Of a stretch of DNA of 64,000 nt, positions 35,214 through 44,143 are shown in pieces. The notes under the pieces are model-generated. The model made no database searches. It was given only the letters and a program-made list of their open reading frames with translations, and was not told where the DNA came from. Position 1 is the stretch's first letter; every line of letters starts with the position of its first letter. Both the position numbers and the translations under genes were made by a program. The stretch is from Pseudomonas resinovorans NBRC 106553 (GTDB lineage Bacteria; Pseudomonadota; Gammaproteobacteria; Pseudomonadales; Pseudomonadaceae): the NCBI RefSeq assembly GCF_000412695.1, contig NC_021499.1, forward strand, positions 3,286,001 to 3,350,000, written 5' to 3'.

Positions 35214-36119
35214 TCAGGCAACTTTCCAGGGATGCTGCCGCCACTTCTCCTGGAAGAATTCGATGAATACCCGAATACGCGGACTGAGGTGTTTTCTATC
35301 GGAGTACAACAAGTAGATCGGTTCGATGATTCCCGACTTGTAGGCCTCCAGCACGGGCACCAGGGTGCCCGCCTTCACATCCGGCCCGATATGGAAATCG
35401 GCCAGCTTGACGATGCCGGCTCCCGCCAGGGCCAGGTCCCGCAGCAGGTCGCCCTGGGTGAAGGAGGCGCTGGGCGTCACGGGCACCGAAACGCCCTCGC
35501 CGTCCTGCACGAACGACCACTTGCTCCACGGGCTGACGAAGCTGAAGTTGAAGCAACGGTGCTCCAGGAGATCGGCCGGCACAGCCGGCACACCCTTCTC
35601 GGCGAGGTAGGCCGGGGATGCGCAGACCAGCCACTCGCACTCCCCTATTCGCTTGGCCACCCGTGATGAACTGGGCAGCACCCCGCTGTGAATGGCGATA
35701 TCCAGGCCCTGCTCGAAATGATCCACGAACTGCGCGCCCAACTGGATTTCCACATCCAGCGCCGGATACAGATCCAGGAATTCCGGCAGCCAGGGCACGA
35801 TCTGGTGTTTGGCGAAGGTGGTCATGGTATGGATGCGGAGCGTGCCGCCGACCCGCGCGGGCAATGCCTCGGCCACCGAATCGGCCTCGTTCATGGCCTC
35901 GACCACGGCCTTGGCGCTCAGCAGGTAGGCGGCCCCTTCCTCGGTCAGGGTCAGGACCCGTGAGCCCCGCTGGAAGAGTCGCACCCGCAGCCGGTTCTCC
36001 AGCCGCGTAATCAGCTTGCTGACCGCCGATGGGGTGAGGTTGTGGACCCGTGCGGCGGCCGAGAAGCTGCCGCACTCGTTGGCCCAGATGAACGCGAGCA
36101 TTTGTGAGTAATTATCCAT
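35214..36119 (-). CDS. LysR-family transcriptional regulator
   Basis: 301 residues from 36119. The N-terminal winged helix (FIWANECGSFSAAARVHNLTPSAVSKLITRLENRL) and the effector domain are typical of the CrgA-like LysR branch. It lies between the MFS gene and the cupin dioxygenase on the same strand and probably controls them. An alternative ATG at 36146 would add nine residues. Close to its start, a terminator separates it from the cupin gene, so it has its own promoter or relies on read-through. Confidence 0.88.
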   Translation of the reverse strand: MDNYSQMLAFIWANECGSFSAAARVHNLTPSAVSKLITRLENRLRVRLFQRGSRVLTLTEEGAAYLLSAKAVVEAMNEADSVAEALPARVGGTLRIHTMTTFAKHQIVPWLPEFLDLYPALDVEIQLGAQFVDHFEQGLDIAIHSGVLPSSSRVAKRIGECEWLVCASPAYLAEKGVPAVPADLLEHRCFNFSFVSPWSKWSFVQDGEGVSVPVTPSASFTQGDLLRDLALAGAGIVKLADFHIGPDVKAGTLVPVLEAYKSGIIEPIYLLYSDRKHLSPRIRVFIEFFQEKWRQHPWKVA

Positions 36120-36147
36120 CGCCGAACCTCGCGCACTGACAACCATT

Positions 36148-36168
36148 AAAAAACGCGCCGAAGCGCGT
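36148..36168 (-). terminator. Terminator of the cupin dioxygenase gene
   Basis: On the minus strand ACGCGC-TTCG-GCGCGT followed by TTTTT, a UUCG tetraloop hairpin 16 bases after the stop. Confidence 0.85.
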
Positions 36169-36184
36169 TCTTTGACCCTCCAGG

Positions 36185-36721
36185 CTAGCGGATGAACTGC
36201 TCGATGTAGTCGTCCGGCAAACCCAGGGACTTGTAGTGGGCACGGGCATTTTCGAGCTTGGTGAAAACATCCTCGTAGCCAACGGCGACCCCCTGCGGAT
36301 CGACGTAAGTGTAGCCACCCTGGACGTGGAACCAGGTGACCATCTCTTCCACATCCTCGGGCACGTAGAGGGTGTGGGTCTCGCCCGGCGGCTCGTAGGC
36401 GAAGGAGCCTTCCTCGGCCACCCAGTCGTGCTCCAGGTAGTACCAGCGCCCCTTGAGCACGATCGCGTGGACGCCACCGGTGTGCCGGTGACGGGACAGC
36501 ACGCCGGACTGCCGTACCCGCAACAGGTTGATGTAGTAGCCGCCGCTGGTGTTGAGCAGGAGCGGCTTGAACGACACCGATTTGGTGACCGGAACCCAGA
36601 GTTCATCATCTTCCAGCCATTGGCTCATGACACCGGGAAGAACCAGGTCCGGGGTCATGAAGGGCACCTGCGGCAGCTGGTACGGGATCGCTAGTTCATC
36701 GGGTTTGGCGGGAGCAGTCAT
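36185..36721 (-). CDS. 2,4'-dihydroxyacetophenone dioxygenase-family cupin
   Basis: 178 residues, the usual length for the family. Cupin metal ligands are visible in SRHRHTGGVHAIVLKGRWYY (H-x-H...E/K region) and PPGETHTLYVP. The characterised enzyme (DAD) is a non-haem iron dioxygenase that cleaves 2,4'-dihydroxyacetophenone to 4-hydroxybenzoate and formate. Family resemblance is good; the substrate may differ. It shares a cluster with an MFS transporter, a LysR regulator and a hydrolase. Confidence 0.8.
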   Translation of the reverse strand: MTAPAKPDELAIPYQLPQVPFMTPDLVLPGVMSQWLEDDELWVPVTKSVSFKPLLLNTSGGYYINLLRVRQSGVLSRHRHTGGVHAIVLKGRWYYLEHDWVAEEGSFAYEPPGETHTLYVPEDVEEMVTWFHVQGGYTYVDPQGVAVGYEDVFTKLENARAHYKSLGLPDDYIEQFIR

Positions 36722-37000
36722 CGTCAGGCCTCTCGGTTTTCACACATGCAGAACGCGGTGTTTGCGCCCTGGCGTCGGATGCTCGAAAGCCTATGGGAGC
36801 GCCTGCGTGATGAGAATCGCCAGGCCATCAAACCAGCTGTGACGCCTGGGCACAGGCCCGGCAAGGCTCCTGCGCAACGGCTGCCGTAGTGGCCCAGGCG
36901 ATGGGCGGTGGCTTGCGTCGTGCCTACCGCTGCGTACGCGCCCCATGGGGCGTAGAATCCTGCTCCGAAGCCCTTGCGCAGTACCTTTGCAGGAGCCCCC
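36722..37000. other. Intergenic region, no supported gene
   Basis: Lies between the divergent cupin genes. A 47-codon ORF at 36746-36889 lacks a ribosome site and begins 25 bases from a divergent start; I do not accept it. Confidence 0.4.
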
Positions 37001-37033
37001 ATGATCACTGGCAACCACAGGGCCGAACCATGA
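37001..37033 (+). CDS. 10-codon mini-ORF overlapping the ChrR-like start
   Basis: ATG at 37001 follows a perfect AGGAG (36991) and encodes MITGNHRAEP; its TGA overlaps the ATG at 37030. It may couple translation of the next gene, which lacks a good ribosome site of its own. Confidence 0.35.
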   Translation: MITGNHRAEP

Positions 37034-37671
37034 TCCCCGAACGCCTCAACGCCGACCTCTCGCAGCCGGCGATCATGCACGCCTCCACCCTGCCCTGGCT
37101 GGCCAGCCCGCTCGCCGGCGTGGACCGGCGCCCCCTGTATCGCCTGGGTGGCGAGCAGGCGCGGGCCACCTCCCTGGTGCGCTATGCCCCCGGCAGCCAC
37201 TTCAGCGCCCATATGCATTCGGCAGGCGAAGAGTTCCTGGTGCTGGAGGGTGTCTTCGAGGACGAACATGGCAGCTACCCGGTGGGCAGCTACGTGCGCA
37301 ATCCGCCCGGCAGCAGTCACACGCCCGCGTCGAACGCGGGCTGCGTGATCTTCGTTCGGCTGCGGCAGTTTCACCCCGAGGATCGCCTGCAGTCCGTGAC
37401 GCCCCTGCATGACCACGGCCATCAGCTGCTGTTCGAGAGCGAACATGAGCGGGTCTGGGTGGAAGACATTCAACCCGCCTCGCCGGTATGGCGGGACAAC
37501 CCGCGCGGCCTGGAACTGCTGGTGCTCGAAGGCGGCCTCGCCGGCAAGGATTTCCAGCTCGGGCCACTGAGCTGGATGCGCCTGCCGGCCGGCACGGCCC
37601 TCGATGCCCAGGCAGGCGCGCAAGGTGCGCGCCTGTGGTTCAAGGATGCGTCTCCAGGCCTGGGCCTCTGA
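37030..37671 (+). CDS. ChrR-like double-cupin protein
   Basis: 213 residues. The first cupin has HFSAHMHSAGEEFLVLEGVFEDEHG (H-x-H, E) and the companion motif PPGSSHTP; the second half repeats a weaker cupin. This is the C-terminal fold of ChrR, the zinc anti-sigma factor, without the N-terminal sigma-binding domain. Many such solo domains act as metal-dependent enzymes or sensors. No ECF sigma gene is adjacent. The start overlaps a 10-codon mini-ORF in an ATGA arrangement. Confidence 0.75.
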   Translation: MIPERLNADLSQPAIMHASTLPWLASPLAGVDRRPLYRLGGEQARATSLVRYAPGSHFSAHMHSAGEEFLVLEGVFEDEHGSYPVGSYVRNPPGSSHTPASNAGCVIFVRLRQFHPEDRLQSVTPLHDHGHQLLFESEHERVWVEDIQPASPVWRDNPRGLELLVLEGGLAGKDFQLGPLSWMRLPAGTALDAQAGAQGARLWFKDASPGLGL

Positions 37672-37698
37672 CATTGCCGAGCCAGGCCCGGCGCACAA

Positions 37699-39027
37699 TC
37701 AGGACTTGCCGGCGGCCTTGCCGGGGTAGTTGAGTACGAACTGCACGTGGGCTTTGACTCCGGTGGCCAAGGTAGCGTCATCCACCTGGAAGTAGGGGCT
37801 GTGGTTGTTCGCCACCTTGCTCATGTCTTCTCCCTCGGGTGTCGCACCGAGGAACACGAACAGGCCCGGCACCTTTTCCGCATACAGGGAGAAATCCTCG
37901 CTGGGTGACAGGGAGGACGTCAGGCGCTCGACCTTGCCGGGGGCGGCCAACTCCAGCGCGGGCACCATGGCTTCGGTCAGCGCCACGTTGTTGACCGTTA
38001 CCGGCGCGAACTGCACCAGCTCGAGCTTGGCCTTGGTCTCGTAGGCGCTGGCAATGCCTTCCACCAGGTTCGGCATCTTCGTCAGGATGGTGTCGCGGAT
38101 CTCCGGGCTGTTGGTGCGTATGGTGCCGGACAGGCTGACGGTCTCCGGGATGATGTTGGTGGCGGTGCCGCCATTGATGGTGCCGACGCTGATCACCCCC
38201 ATGCCCTTGGTGAGGTCGATTCGCCGACTGACCAGGGTCTGCAGGCCATCGATGATCTTCTCGCTGGCGACGATGGGGTCCGCCCCGGACCAGGGTGCCG
38301 AGCCATGGGTCTGCACGCCCGTGACGGTGATGCGGAAGTCGTCGGCGCTGTTCAGCGCGGCGCCCGGTTTGTAGTAGAGGTGCCCGGTGGGTTGGCCGGC
38401 CATGACATGGACACCGAACACCGCCTCGACCTTCGGCGAATCCAGGGCGCCGTCGCGGATCATCGCCTTGGCGCCGATCACGCTGTGGGTGTCGAAGTCG
38501 TCCACGTCGGCGGCCCCTTCCTCCGCCGGCTGGAAGAGGAAGACCACGGTGCCGGCGACCTGATCGCGATGCTCGGAAAGGACCCTGGCCGCACCCAGCA
38601 GCATGGCGGTGTGGGTGTCATGGCCGCAGGCGTGCATCACCGGTACGGTCTTGCCCATGCGCACGCCCTGCGCCTTGCTGGCGAACGGCAGGCCGGTCAT
38701 TTCCTTCACGGGCAGAGCGTCCATGTCCGCTCGCAGCGCGACCACGGGGCCCGGCTTGCCGCCCTTGAGCACACCCACTACGCCGGTCTTGCCGACGCCC
38801 GTACGCACGTCCAGGCCCAGGCTCTTGAGGTGCTTGGCGACCAGCGCCGAGGTCTTCACCTCCATGTTCCCGAGCTCGGGGTTCTGGTGGATGGTGTGAC
38901 GCAGGTCGATCACTTGCGGGTTGACCGAAGCCACCGCCGCGTCCACCCAACTGGTGTCGGCGGCCTGGCACATGGCAGAGGAAACGGCGCCCATGAGCGC
39001 AAGGGAAAGTGGGACATGCATTTTCAT
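37699..39027 (-). CDS. Exported M20-family amidohydrolase
   Basis: 442 residues with a signal peptide (MKMHVPLSLALMGAVSSAMCQA). Metal-binding motifs are HACGHDTHTAMLLG and QPAEEGAADVDD, with the dimerisation insert in the middle. The family includes hippurate, indoleacetyl-amino acid and N-acyl amino acid hydrolases, which release an amino acid from an amide in the periplasm. The start follows GGAAG by 8 bases. It diverges from a penicillin-acylase-family gene, another exported amide hydrolase, over a 406-base shared region. Confidence 0.87.
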   Translation of the reverse strand: MKMHVPLSLALMGAVSSAMCQAADTSWVDAAVASVNPQVIDLRHTIHQNPELGNMEVKTSALVAKHLKSLGLDVRTGVGKTGVVGVLKGGKPGPVVALRADMDALPVKEMTGLPFASKAQGVRMGKTVPVMHACGHDTHTAMLLGAARVLSEHRDQVAGTVVFLFQPAEEGAADVDDFDTHSVIGAKAMIRDGALDSPKVEAVFGVHVMAGQPTGHLYYKPGAALNSADDFRITVTGVQTHGSAPWSGADPIVASEKIIDGLQTLVSRRIDLTKGMGVISVGTINGGTATNIIPETVSLSGTIRTNSPEIRDTILTKMPNLVEGIASAYETKAKLELVQFAPVTVNNVALTEAMVPALELAAPGKVERLTSSLSPSEDFSLYAEKVPGLFVFLGATPEGEDMSKVANNHSPYFQVDDATLATGVKAHVQFVLNYPGKAAGKS

Positions 39028-39433
39028 GAAAAGTCTTCCGATGAGGGTTTGTTCTTGTTAGAGCGCCTTGCCGACCAAAGACAAAGCAAATGATTCACGA
39101 GCACTCAGCAAATAATGTGAGAACGTCGCATATCTATATTTTCATGTTGTACAACGGACTTCTGCAGCGTACTACCAAAGCGCCACCAGCACTAAGCCGG
39201 GGTCGAAACATGCTGTTCCAGTCAACAGCCCGATGGCAACAGTAGTTGTTCGATAAACGCCCGATTCATGGCTTTTCTCGAGAACTTCACCGGGCTCGAT
39301 AGAACAACTAAGGGCATTCCTCAAACTACTACCGGGTAGTCTTTAAATTCATTTGTTGGGAGCACTTTAGTTGTGACACCGTTTTTCAGCCATAAATCTG
39401 CAATTGCGTGTCATAACTACAAGAGAGGATGCA
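39028..39433. promoter_or_regulatory. Divergent regulatory region of two amide hydrolases
   Basis: 406 bases, AT-rich compared with its surroundings. It holds the palindrome ACTACCGGGTAGT at 39328-39340 and an inverted pair AGTTGTTC (39244-39251)/GAACAACT (39302-39309). These are candidate operators; no regulator is assigned, though the LysR gene at 43156 is nearby. Confidence 0.4.
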
Positions 39434-41881
39434 ATGCGCCCCAGTTTCCAACGCAAGCTCACCGCCTGGCAGGCCACTGCGCTGTGTGCCGCCCTGCTGG
39501 CTCCAACCCTTGCCAGCGCCGGCGAGGTCACCATCCGCCGGGACTCGTTCGGCACGGCCCATGTCTACGCCGACGAGGTCCATGGGCTGTTCTATGGGTA
39601 TGGCTACGCCATTGCCCAGGACCGTCTCTATCAATTGGAAATGTCCCGGCGCAGCACCCAAGGAAGCGTGGCCGAAGTACTGGGACAGGAGTACCTGAAG
39701 TTCGATATCGGCATTCGCCAGAACTACTCGCCGAAAAGTATTCGCCTGCAACTGGCGAAGTTGCCGAAGACCGATCTCGACATACTCGATGGCTACGCCG
39801 CAGGCATCAACGGCTGGATTGACGAGATACACCGCAATCCCGCTCAACTGATGCCTAAACAGTTCATCGACAATGGCTTCGAACCGGAGAAGTGGACCGC
39901 CTTCGATGTCGCCATGGTGTTCATCGGTTCGATGATCAATCGCTTCGGCGACTACAACACCGAACTCGACAACCAGCAGTTGCAGGATGGCCTGATCGCC
40001 AAGAACGGCGAGCATGACGGCAAGGCCCTGTTCAACCTGCTGCTGTCGGTGGACAACCCCAACGCACCTACCACCGTGCCCAAGGGCGAATGGAACCCCG
40101 CATTGCGCGCGGGGGCCTATGTGCCGGCGAAGGCGGCCCAGGCAGCCAGGCCGGCAGCCGCCTCGACCCAGGCGCTCGCCAGCAGCGAGCCGTTCCAGTT
40201 GCAGGACGCACCGAAGGAGCGGGCCTTCAGCAACATCATCGTGCTCGGCGCGAAGAAGACCGCCGACGCCCGGGCCATCCTGCTCAACGGACCGCAGTTC
40301 GGCTTCTACCAGCCCGCCTACACCTACTCCATCGGCCTGCATGGCGCCGGCTATGACGCCGTGGGCAACAGCCCGTTCGGCTACCCCATGGTGGAGTTCG
40401 GCTACAACCGCGACATCAGCTGGGGCAGCACCTGGGGCGCCGGCGACAACGTGGACCTCTATCGCCTGCAGCTCAACCCGCAGAACCCGAGGGAGTATCT
40501 GTTCCAGGGCCGCTACCGCCCGTTCGAGACCCGCACCGAGACCATCGCGGTCAAGGCCGGCAAGCCCGAGCGAGTCACCCTGTACCGGAGCGTCCAGGGC
40601 GCCGTGGTGGACTATCGCCCGGAACAGGGTGTCGCCTATGCCAAGCGCCGTGGCTGGGAGGGCGAAGAGGTGGCCACGCTGATGGCCTGGAACAAGGTCG
40701 GCAAGGCCCGGGACCATGAGCAATGGGCCGCCCAGGTCAGCCAATCGGCGATCAACGTCAACTGGTACTACGCCGACCAGCGCGGCAACATCGGCTACGC
40801 CCTCGGCGGGCGCTACCCGGTACGCGTGCAGGGCCATGACCACCGCTTGCCGGTGCCCGGCAACGGCGACTACGAATGGCAGGGTTTCATGCCCTTCGCC
40901 AGCAACCCGCAGGTCTACAACCCGTCCACCGGCTATATCGCCAACTGGAACAATCGCCCGGCCGAAGGTTTCCCCAGCCCGGATGAATGGTGGTACTCGT
41001 GGAACGACGCGGACCGCGTCAAGGCACTGTTCAGCCGCCTCGAGGCCCGCGAACGCTTTACCCCGCAGCAGGCCTGGGACCTGATGATGGATGCCGCCTT
41101 CGAGGACCCCAACGCGCGCTTCTTCGTGCCGCGCCTGGTCAAGGTCGCCTCGGCCAGCGACGACCCACGCCTGCGTGAAGCGGCGGACATTCTCGCCCAC
41201 TGGAACTACCAGGACCGTGACAACGACGCCGACCAGCGTTACGACAGCCCCGCCACGCCTATCTTCCGTGCCTGGCTGAAGCAGATGCTGGCGCTGTCCC
41301 AGGGGGATGCCCTGCCTGCACAGCAAGCGCCCTGGTTCCTCGAAACCGGTTACCTGGACGCCGGCGCCAGCACGCCGGGCAGCCAGAACATCGAGGTGGG
41401 GACCAAGGTGGTGCACCAGGCCATGCAGGCCCGCGAGTCCGGCAAGACGGGATCGTTCGACCTGTTCCGCGGCAAGGATGTCGACGCCCTGATGCTGCAG
41501 GCGCTGCGCCAGGGGCTGGATGACCTGGGCAAGACGCAAGGTGCCGACATGCAGGCCTGGCGTAGCGGCGTGGCGCATATCACCTACGCAGCGAAGAACT
41601 TCCTCGGCGTGCCCCAGGCCGAGAACAGTGAAGAAATGCGCATCAAGCTGGCCATGAACCGTGGCACCGAGAACAACCTGACGGTGTTCACCGCCAAGGG
41701 TGTCGAAGGTTACGAGGTGGTGGCGCCCGGACAGTCCGGCTTCATCGCCCCGGACGGTGCCCGCTCGAAGCATTTCGACGACCAGCTGAAGCTCTACGGC
41801 GATCTCGACAAGAAGCGCACCTGGCTGCAGCAGGCCGACGTCGAAGCCAACAGCACCGAGACCATCAGACTCAGCTACTGA
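39434..41881 (+). CDS. Penicillin acylase-family N-terminal nucleophile hydrolase
   Basis: 815 residues, start at 39434 behind GAGAGG, with a signal peptide ending TLASAG. The precursor has the family layout: alpha chain, a linker of about 50 residues (AQAARPAAASTQALASS), then the beta chain beginning at the autocatalytic Ser266 (RAF-SNIIVLG). Later motifs NVNWYYADQRGNIGY and YIANWNNRP are typical of the beta chain. The family includes penicillin G acylase and acyl-homoserine lactone acylases (PvdQ, QuiP); the substrate cannot be told from sequence alone. It acts in the periplasm and is followed by a porin gene. Confidence 0.85.
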   Translation: MRPSFQRKLTAWQATALCAALLAPTLASAGEVTIRRDSFGTAHVYADEVHGLFYGYGYAIAQDRLYQLEMSRRSTQGSVAEVLGQEYLKFDIGIRQNYSPKSIRLQLAKLPKTDLDILDGYAAGINGWIDEIHRNPAQLMPKQFIDNGFEPEKWTAFDVAMVFIGSMINRFGDYNTELDNQQLQDGLIAKNGEHDGKALFNLLLSVDNPNAPTTVPKGEWNPALRAGAYVPAKAAQAARPAAASTQALASSEPFQLQDAPKERAFSNIIVLGAKKTADARAILLNGPQFGFYQPAYTYSIGLHGAGYDAVGNSPFGYPMVEFGYNRDISWGSTWGAGDNVDLYRLQLNPQNPREYLFQGRYRPFETRTETIAVKAGKPERVTLYRSVQGAVVDYRPEQGVAYAKRRGWEGEEVATLMAWNKVGKARDHEQWAAQVSQSAINVNWYYADQRGNIGYALGGRYPVRVQGHDHRLPVPGNGDYEWQGFMPFASNPQVYNPSTGYIANWNNRPAEGFPSPDEWWYSWNDADRVKALFSRLEARERFTPQQAWDLMMDAAFEDPNARFFVPRLVKVASASDDPRLREAADILAHWNYQDRDNDADQRYDSPATPIFRAWLKQMLALSQGDALPAQQAPWFLETGYLDAGASTPGSQNIEVGTKVVHQAMQARESGKTGSFDLFRGKDVDALMLQALRQGLDDLGKTQGADMQAWRSGVAHITYAAKNFLGVPQAENSEEMRIKLAMNRGTENNLTVFTAKGVEGYEVVAPGQSGFIAPDGARSKHFDDQLKLYGDLDKKRTWLQQADVEANSTETIRLSY

Positions 41882-41906
41882 GTCTCCCCTTCCCCACGCC
41901 AATCCT

Positions 41907-41932
41907 CGCGACCCGCCCTTTCCTGGGCGGGC
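41907..41932 (+). terminator. Hairpin after the acylase gene
   Basis: CCCGCCC-TTTCCT-GGGCGGG, a GC-rich stem without a T tract, about 30 bases after the stop codon. Confidence 0.45.
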
Positions 41933-42022
41933 CGCCAGGTTGCGCGCGGTCGCCAGCCGCCCCCACGGGACTGGCAGGCGCCCGTGCGCCAGCACAACGA
42001 TAACGTCAGGAAAACAACAACA

Positions 42023-43096
42023 ATGACACTGCACCACCGCATCTGCCTTGCCCTGGGCCTGTGCTGCTCGCTGCCGAGCCTTGGCCACGCCCTCGACCTC
42101 TACCAGGACGATCGCTTCGACCTGCGGATGAAGCTGCGCCTGGAAGCCGTCTACGGCGACGCCACCAATCAGTGGGACAGCGGCACCTCGCGGTTCGGAC
42201 TCAAGGGCCGGGCCAAGCTGGATGAAGACTGGAGCCTGTTCGGCGAAAGCGAATGGGGCTACCGCATGGACCTGGGCGCCGATCGCCATGAAGGCGACGA
42301 CATCGACCGTCGCCTGGGCTACGCGGGCATCAGCCACAGCCGCTTCGGCAGCCTCGCCGTGGGCCAGCAATGGAGCGCCCTGTTCGACGTCGCCTGGTGG
42401 ACCGACATGGGCTGGCGCTTCGGCAGCGCGGCGTTCGGCGCCTACAACTTCGCCGACTACGGCGTGACCAGCGGCACCGCGCGGGCCAAGGACGCGGTGG
42501 TCTACCGCAATGGCTACGGCGACCGCCTGGGCTACGCCCTGCAGGCCCAGCCGAAACGCACCCACAAGGACCTGGGCTACGGCGTCAACGCCTCGCTGGA
42601 CCAGAGCATGGGCGGCTCCCTGGTGTATGACGCGGCGCCCAACGTGCAGCTGGGCGCGGCCTACTACCAGAACCGCTACACCGACGTGACGCCCGGACAC
42701 GGCATCGCCGAAGGCGACACCGGCCACCTGTCCCTGCTGGGCGCCAAGTACGAGGACGGCAAGCTGTTCCTGGCCACCAACCTCGCCCACGGCGACAACT
42801 GGGAAATCGCCGAGAACGGCCAGTTCTACGACTCCCTGGGTACCCAGGTGTATGGCCACTACCACTTCGACAGTGGCTGGCGGGTGCACCTCAACACCAA
42901 CTACCTGACCTACCTCGGGCATCGCAGCCAGGGCTACGAGCGCAAGACGGTGATTCCCGGCCTTTCCTACCATTTCATCAAGGACAAGGCCCTGGTCTGG
43001 CTGGAGTACCAGTACGACTACGGCAATCACTTCGATGGCGTCGGCTACTCCGGCAACGACGATACCTGGGCCGTTGGCCTGTACTATCAGCTCTGA
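42023..43096 (+). CDS. Gram-negative porin
   Basis: 357 residues from 42023, with a signal peptide (MTLHHRICLALGLCCSLPSLGHA). A 16-strand-type barrel pattern is visible: SRFGLKGRAKLDEDWSLFGE near the start, the constriction-loop area GQQWSALFDVAWW, and the last strand DDTWAVGLYYQL. It resembles the general porin family (OmpC/OmpF-like superfamily). It probably lets in the substrate or product of the preceding acylase; they may share a transcript, though a hairpin lies between. Start 41984 would give an extended N-terminus that disrupts the signal peptide. Confidence 0.82.
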   Translation: MTLHHRICLALGLCCSLPSLGHALDLYQDDRFDLRMKLRLEAVYGDATNQWDSGTSRFGLKGRAKLDEDWSLFGESEWGYRMDLGADRHEGDDIDRRLGYAGISHSRFGSLAVGQQWSALFDVAWWTDMGWRFGSAAFGAYNFADYGVTSGTARAKDAVVYRNGYGDRLGYALQAQPKRTHKDLGYGVNASLDQSMGGSLVYDAAPNVQLGAAYYQNRYTDVTPGHGIAEGDTGHLSLLGAKYEDGKLFLATNLAHGDNWEIAENGQFYDSLGTQVYGHYHFDSGWRVHLNTNYLTYLGHRSQGYERKTVIPGLSYHFIKDKALVWLEYQYDYGNHFDGVGYSGNDDTWAVGLYYQL

Positions 43097-43103
43097 AACC
43101 CAA

Positions 43104-43132
43104 GGGGGCCGTGCCGGACAGCGCGGCCCCCT
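43104..43132 (+). terminator. GC-rich hairpin after the porin gene
   Basis: GGGGGCCG ... CGGCCCCC, just after the porin stop and before the LysR gene. No T tract. Confidence 0.4.
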
Positions 43133-43155
43133 GGCTGCCTCGCGATACCGGACCG

Positions 43156-44091
43156 ATGCCCATGAACCTCGCCAAGATCAACCTGAACCTGCTGCTCAGC
43201 CTGCAGGCCCTGCTCACCGAAGGCAGCGTCACCCGCGCCGCCCAGCGCCTGCATGTGACCCAGTCGGCCATGAGCAAATCCCTGGCGCAGCTGCGGGAGT
43301 TGATCGACGACCCCTTGCTGGTGCGGATCGACAACAGCACCCAGCTGACCCTGTTGGCCATGGACCTGCGCGCGCAGGTGGATGCGGTGCTGCAGGACAT
43401 CGAGCAACTGCTGCAGCATTCGGCCTTCGACCCGGCTGCCTGCGAGCACGGCTTCACCCTGGTGGCCGGCGACTACGAGTCGCAATACCTGCTGCCGCAG
43501 ATTTTCCTCCACCTGCATGCGCTGGCGCCGAAGCTTTCCCTGCGTCTGCTGCATCTGGATGAGCACATGGCCGAAGGCATGGCTGCCGGCCGCATCGACC
43601 TGTGCCTGACCACCCTGGAGCAATTGCCGCCCCATTCGCGGCACCAGCCGCTCTACCGGGATCAGATGGTCTGCGTCATGAGTGCGCGTCACCCGAAAGC
43701 CGGCGATGCCTTCACCCTGGAGGACTATTGCAGCTATCCCCATGTGGTCAGCAGCACCGAGCGCGGCCAGCTGATCAATGACCTCCTGGCGTCCCAGGGG
43801 CTGTACCGGCCCATTCGCCTGGAAGTGCCGATGTATCACGGCGCCCTGCGCCTGATCGGTGACAGCGATTTGCTGGTGACCCTGCCGACCCATATTGCGG
43901 CGCAACTCTGCGCCAACCAGGACATGGTCCAGGTGCCGCTGCCCTTCGAAGTTCCCGCGCTCGACTTCGGCCTGATCTGGCCCGCGCGGCTGGACGGCCA
44001 GGCCAGCCACCGCTGGCTACGCGAAACCCTGGCCGCGTACCTGTGCCAGCTCATGGCCGACACCTCGGTGGCGTTCATTCCAGCGCGCTGA
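43156..44091 (+). CDS. LysR-family transcriptional regulator
   Basis: 311 residues from 43156 (ATG at 43162 is a near alternative). The winged helix reads NLLLSLQALLTEGSVTRAAQRLHVTQSAMSKSLAQLRE, of the NodD/LinR-like LysR branch. The effector domain ends LCQLMADTSVAFIPAR. It is downstream of the acylase and porin in the same direction and could regulate them in response to the amide or its product. Confidence 0.87.
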   Translation: MPMNLAKINLNLLLSLQALLTEGSVTRAAQRLHVTQSAMSKSLAQLRELIDDPLLVRIDNSTQLTLLAMDLRAQVDAVLQDIEQLLQHSAFDPAACEHGFTLVAGDYESQYLLPQIFLHLHALAPKLSLRLLHLDEHMAEGMAAGRIDLCLTTLEQLPPHSRHQPLYRDQMVCVMSARHPKAGDAFTLEDYCSYPHVVSSTERGQLINDLLASQGLYRPIRLEVPMYHGALRLIGDSDLLVTLPTHIAAQLCANQDMVQVPLPFEVPALDFGLIWPARLDGQASHRWLRETLAAYLCQLMADTSVAFIPAR

Positions 44092-44100
44092 TGCGATGCG

Positions 44101-44131
44101 ACCCGCCCAGCCAGTGCCGGGCTGGGCGGGT
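44101..44131. terminator. 12-bp perfect hairpin between convergent genes
   Basis: ACCCGCCCAGCC-AGTGCCG-GGCTGGGCGGGT. Very stable, no T tract, placed between the LysR gene and the peroxidase gene that converge here. Confidence 0.6.
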
Positions 44132-44143
44132 GCGCGGCGGGCC

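Noticed and set aside
36746..36889. 47-codon ORF between the divergent cupin genes
   Set aside because: No ribosome site, no family marks and only 24 bases from a divergent start codon.
39386..43030. Minus-strand ORF of 1214 codons
   Set aside because: Shadow of the acylase and porin genes; low-complexity translation with no motifs.
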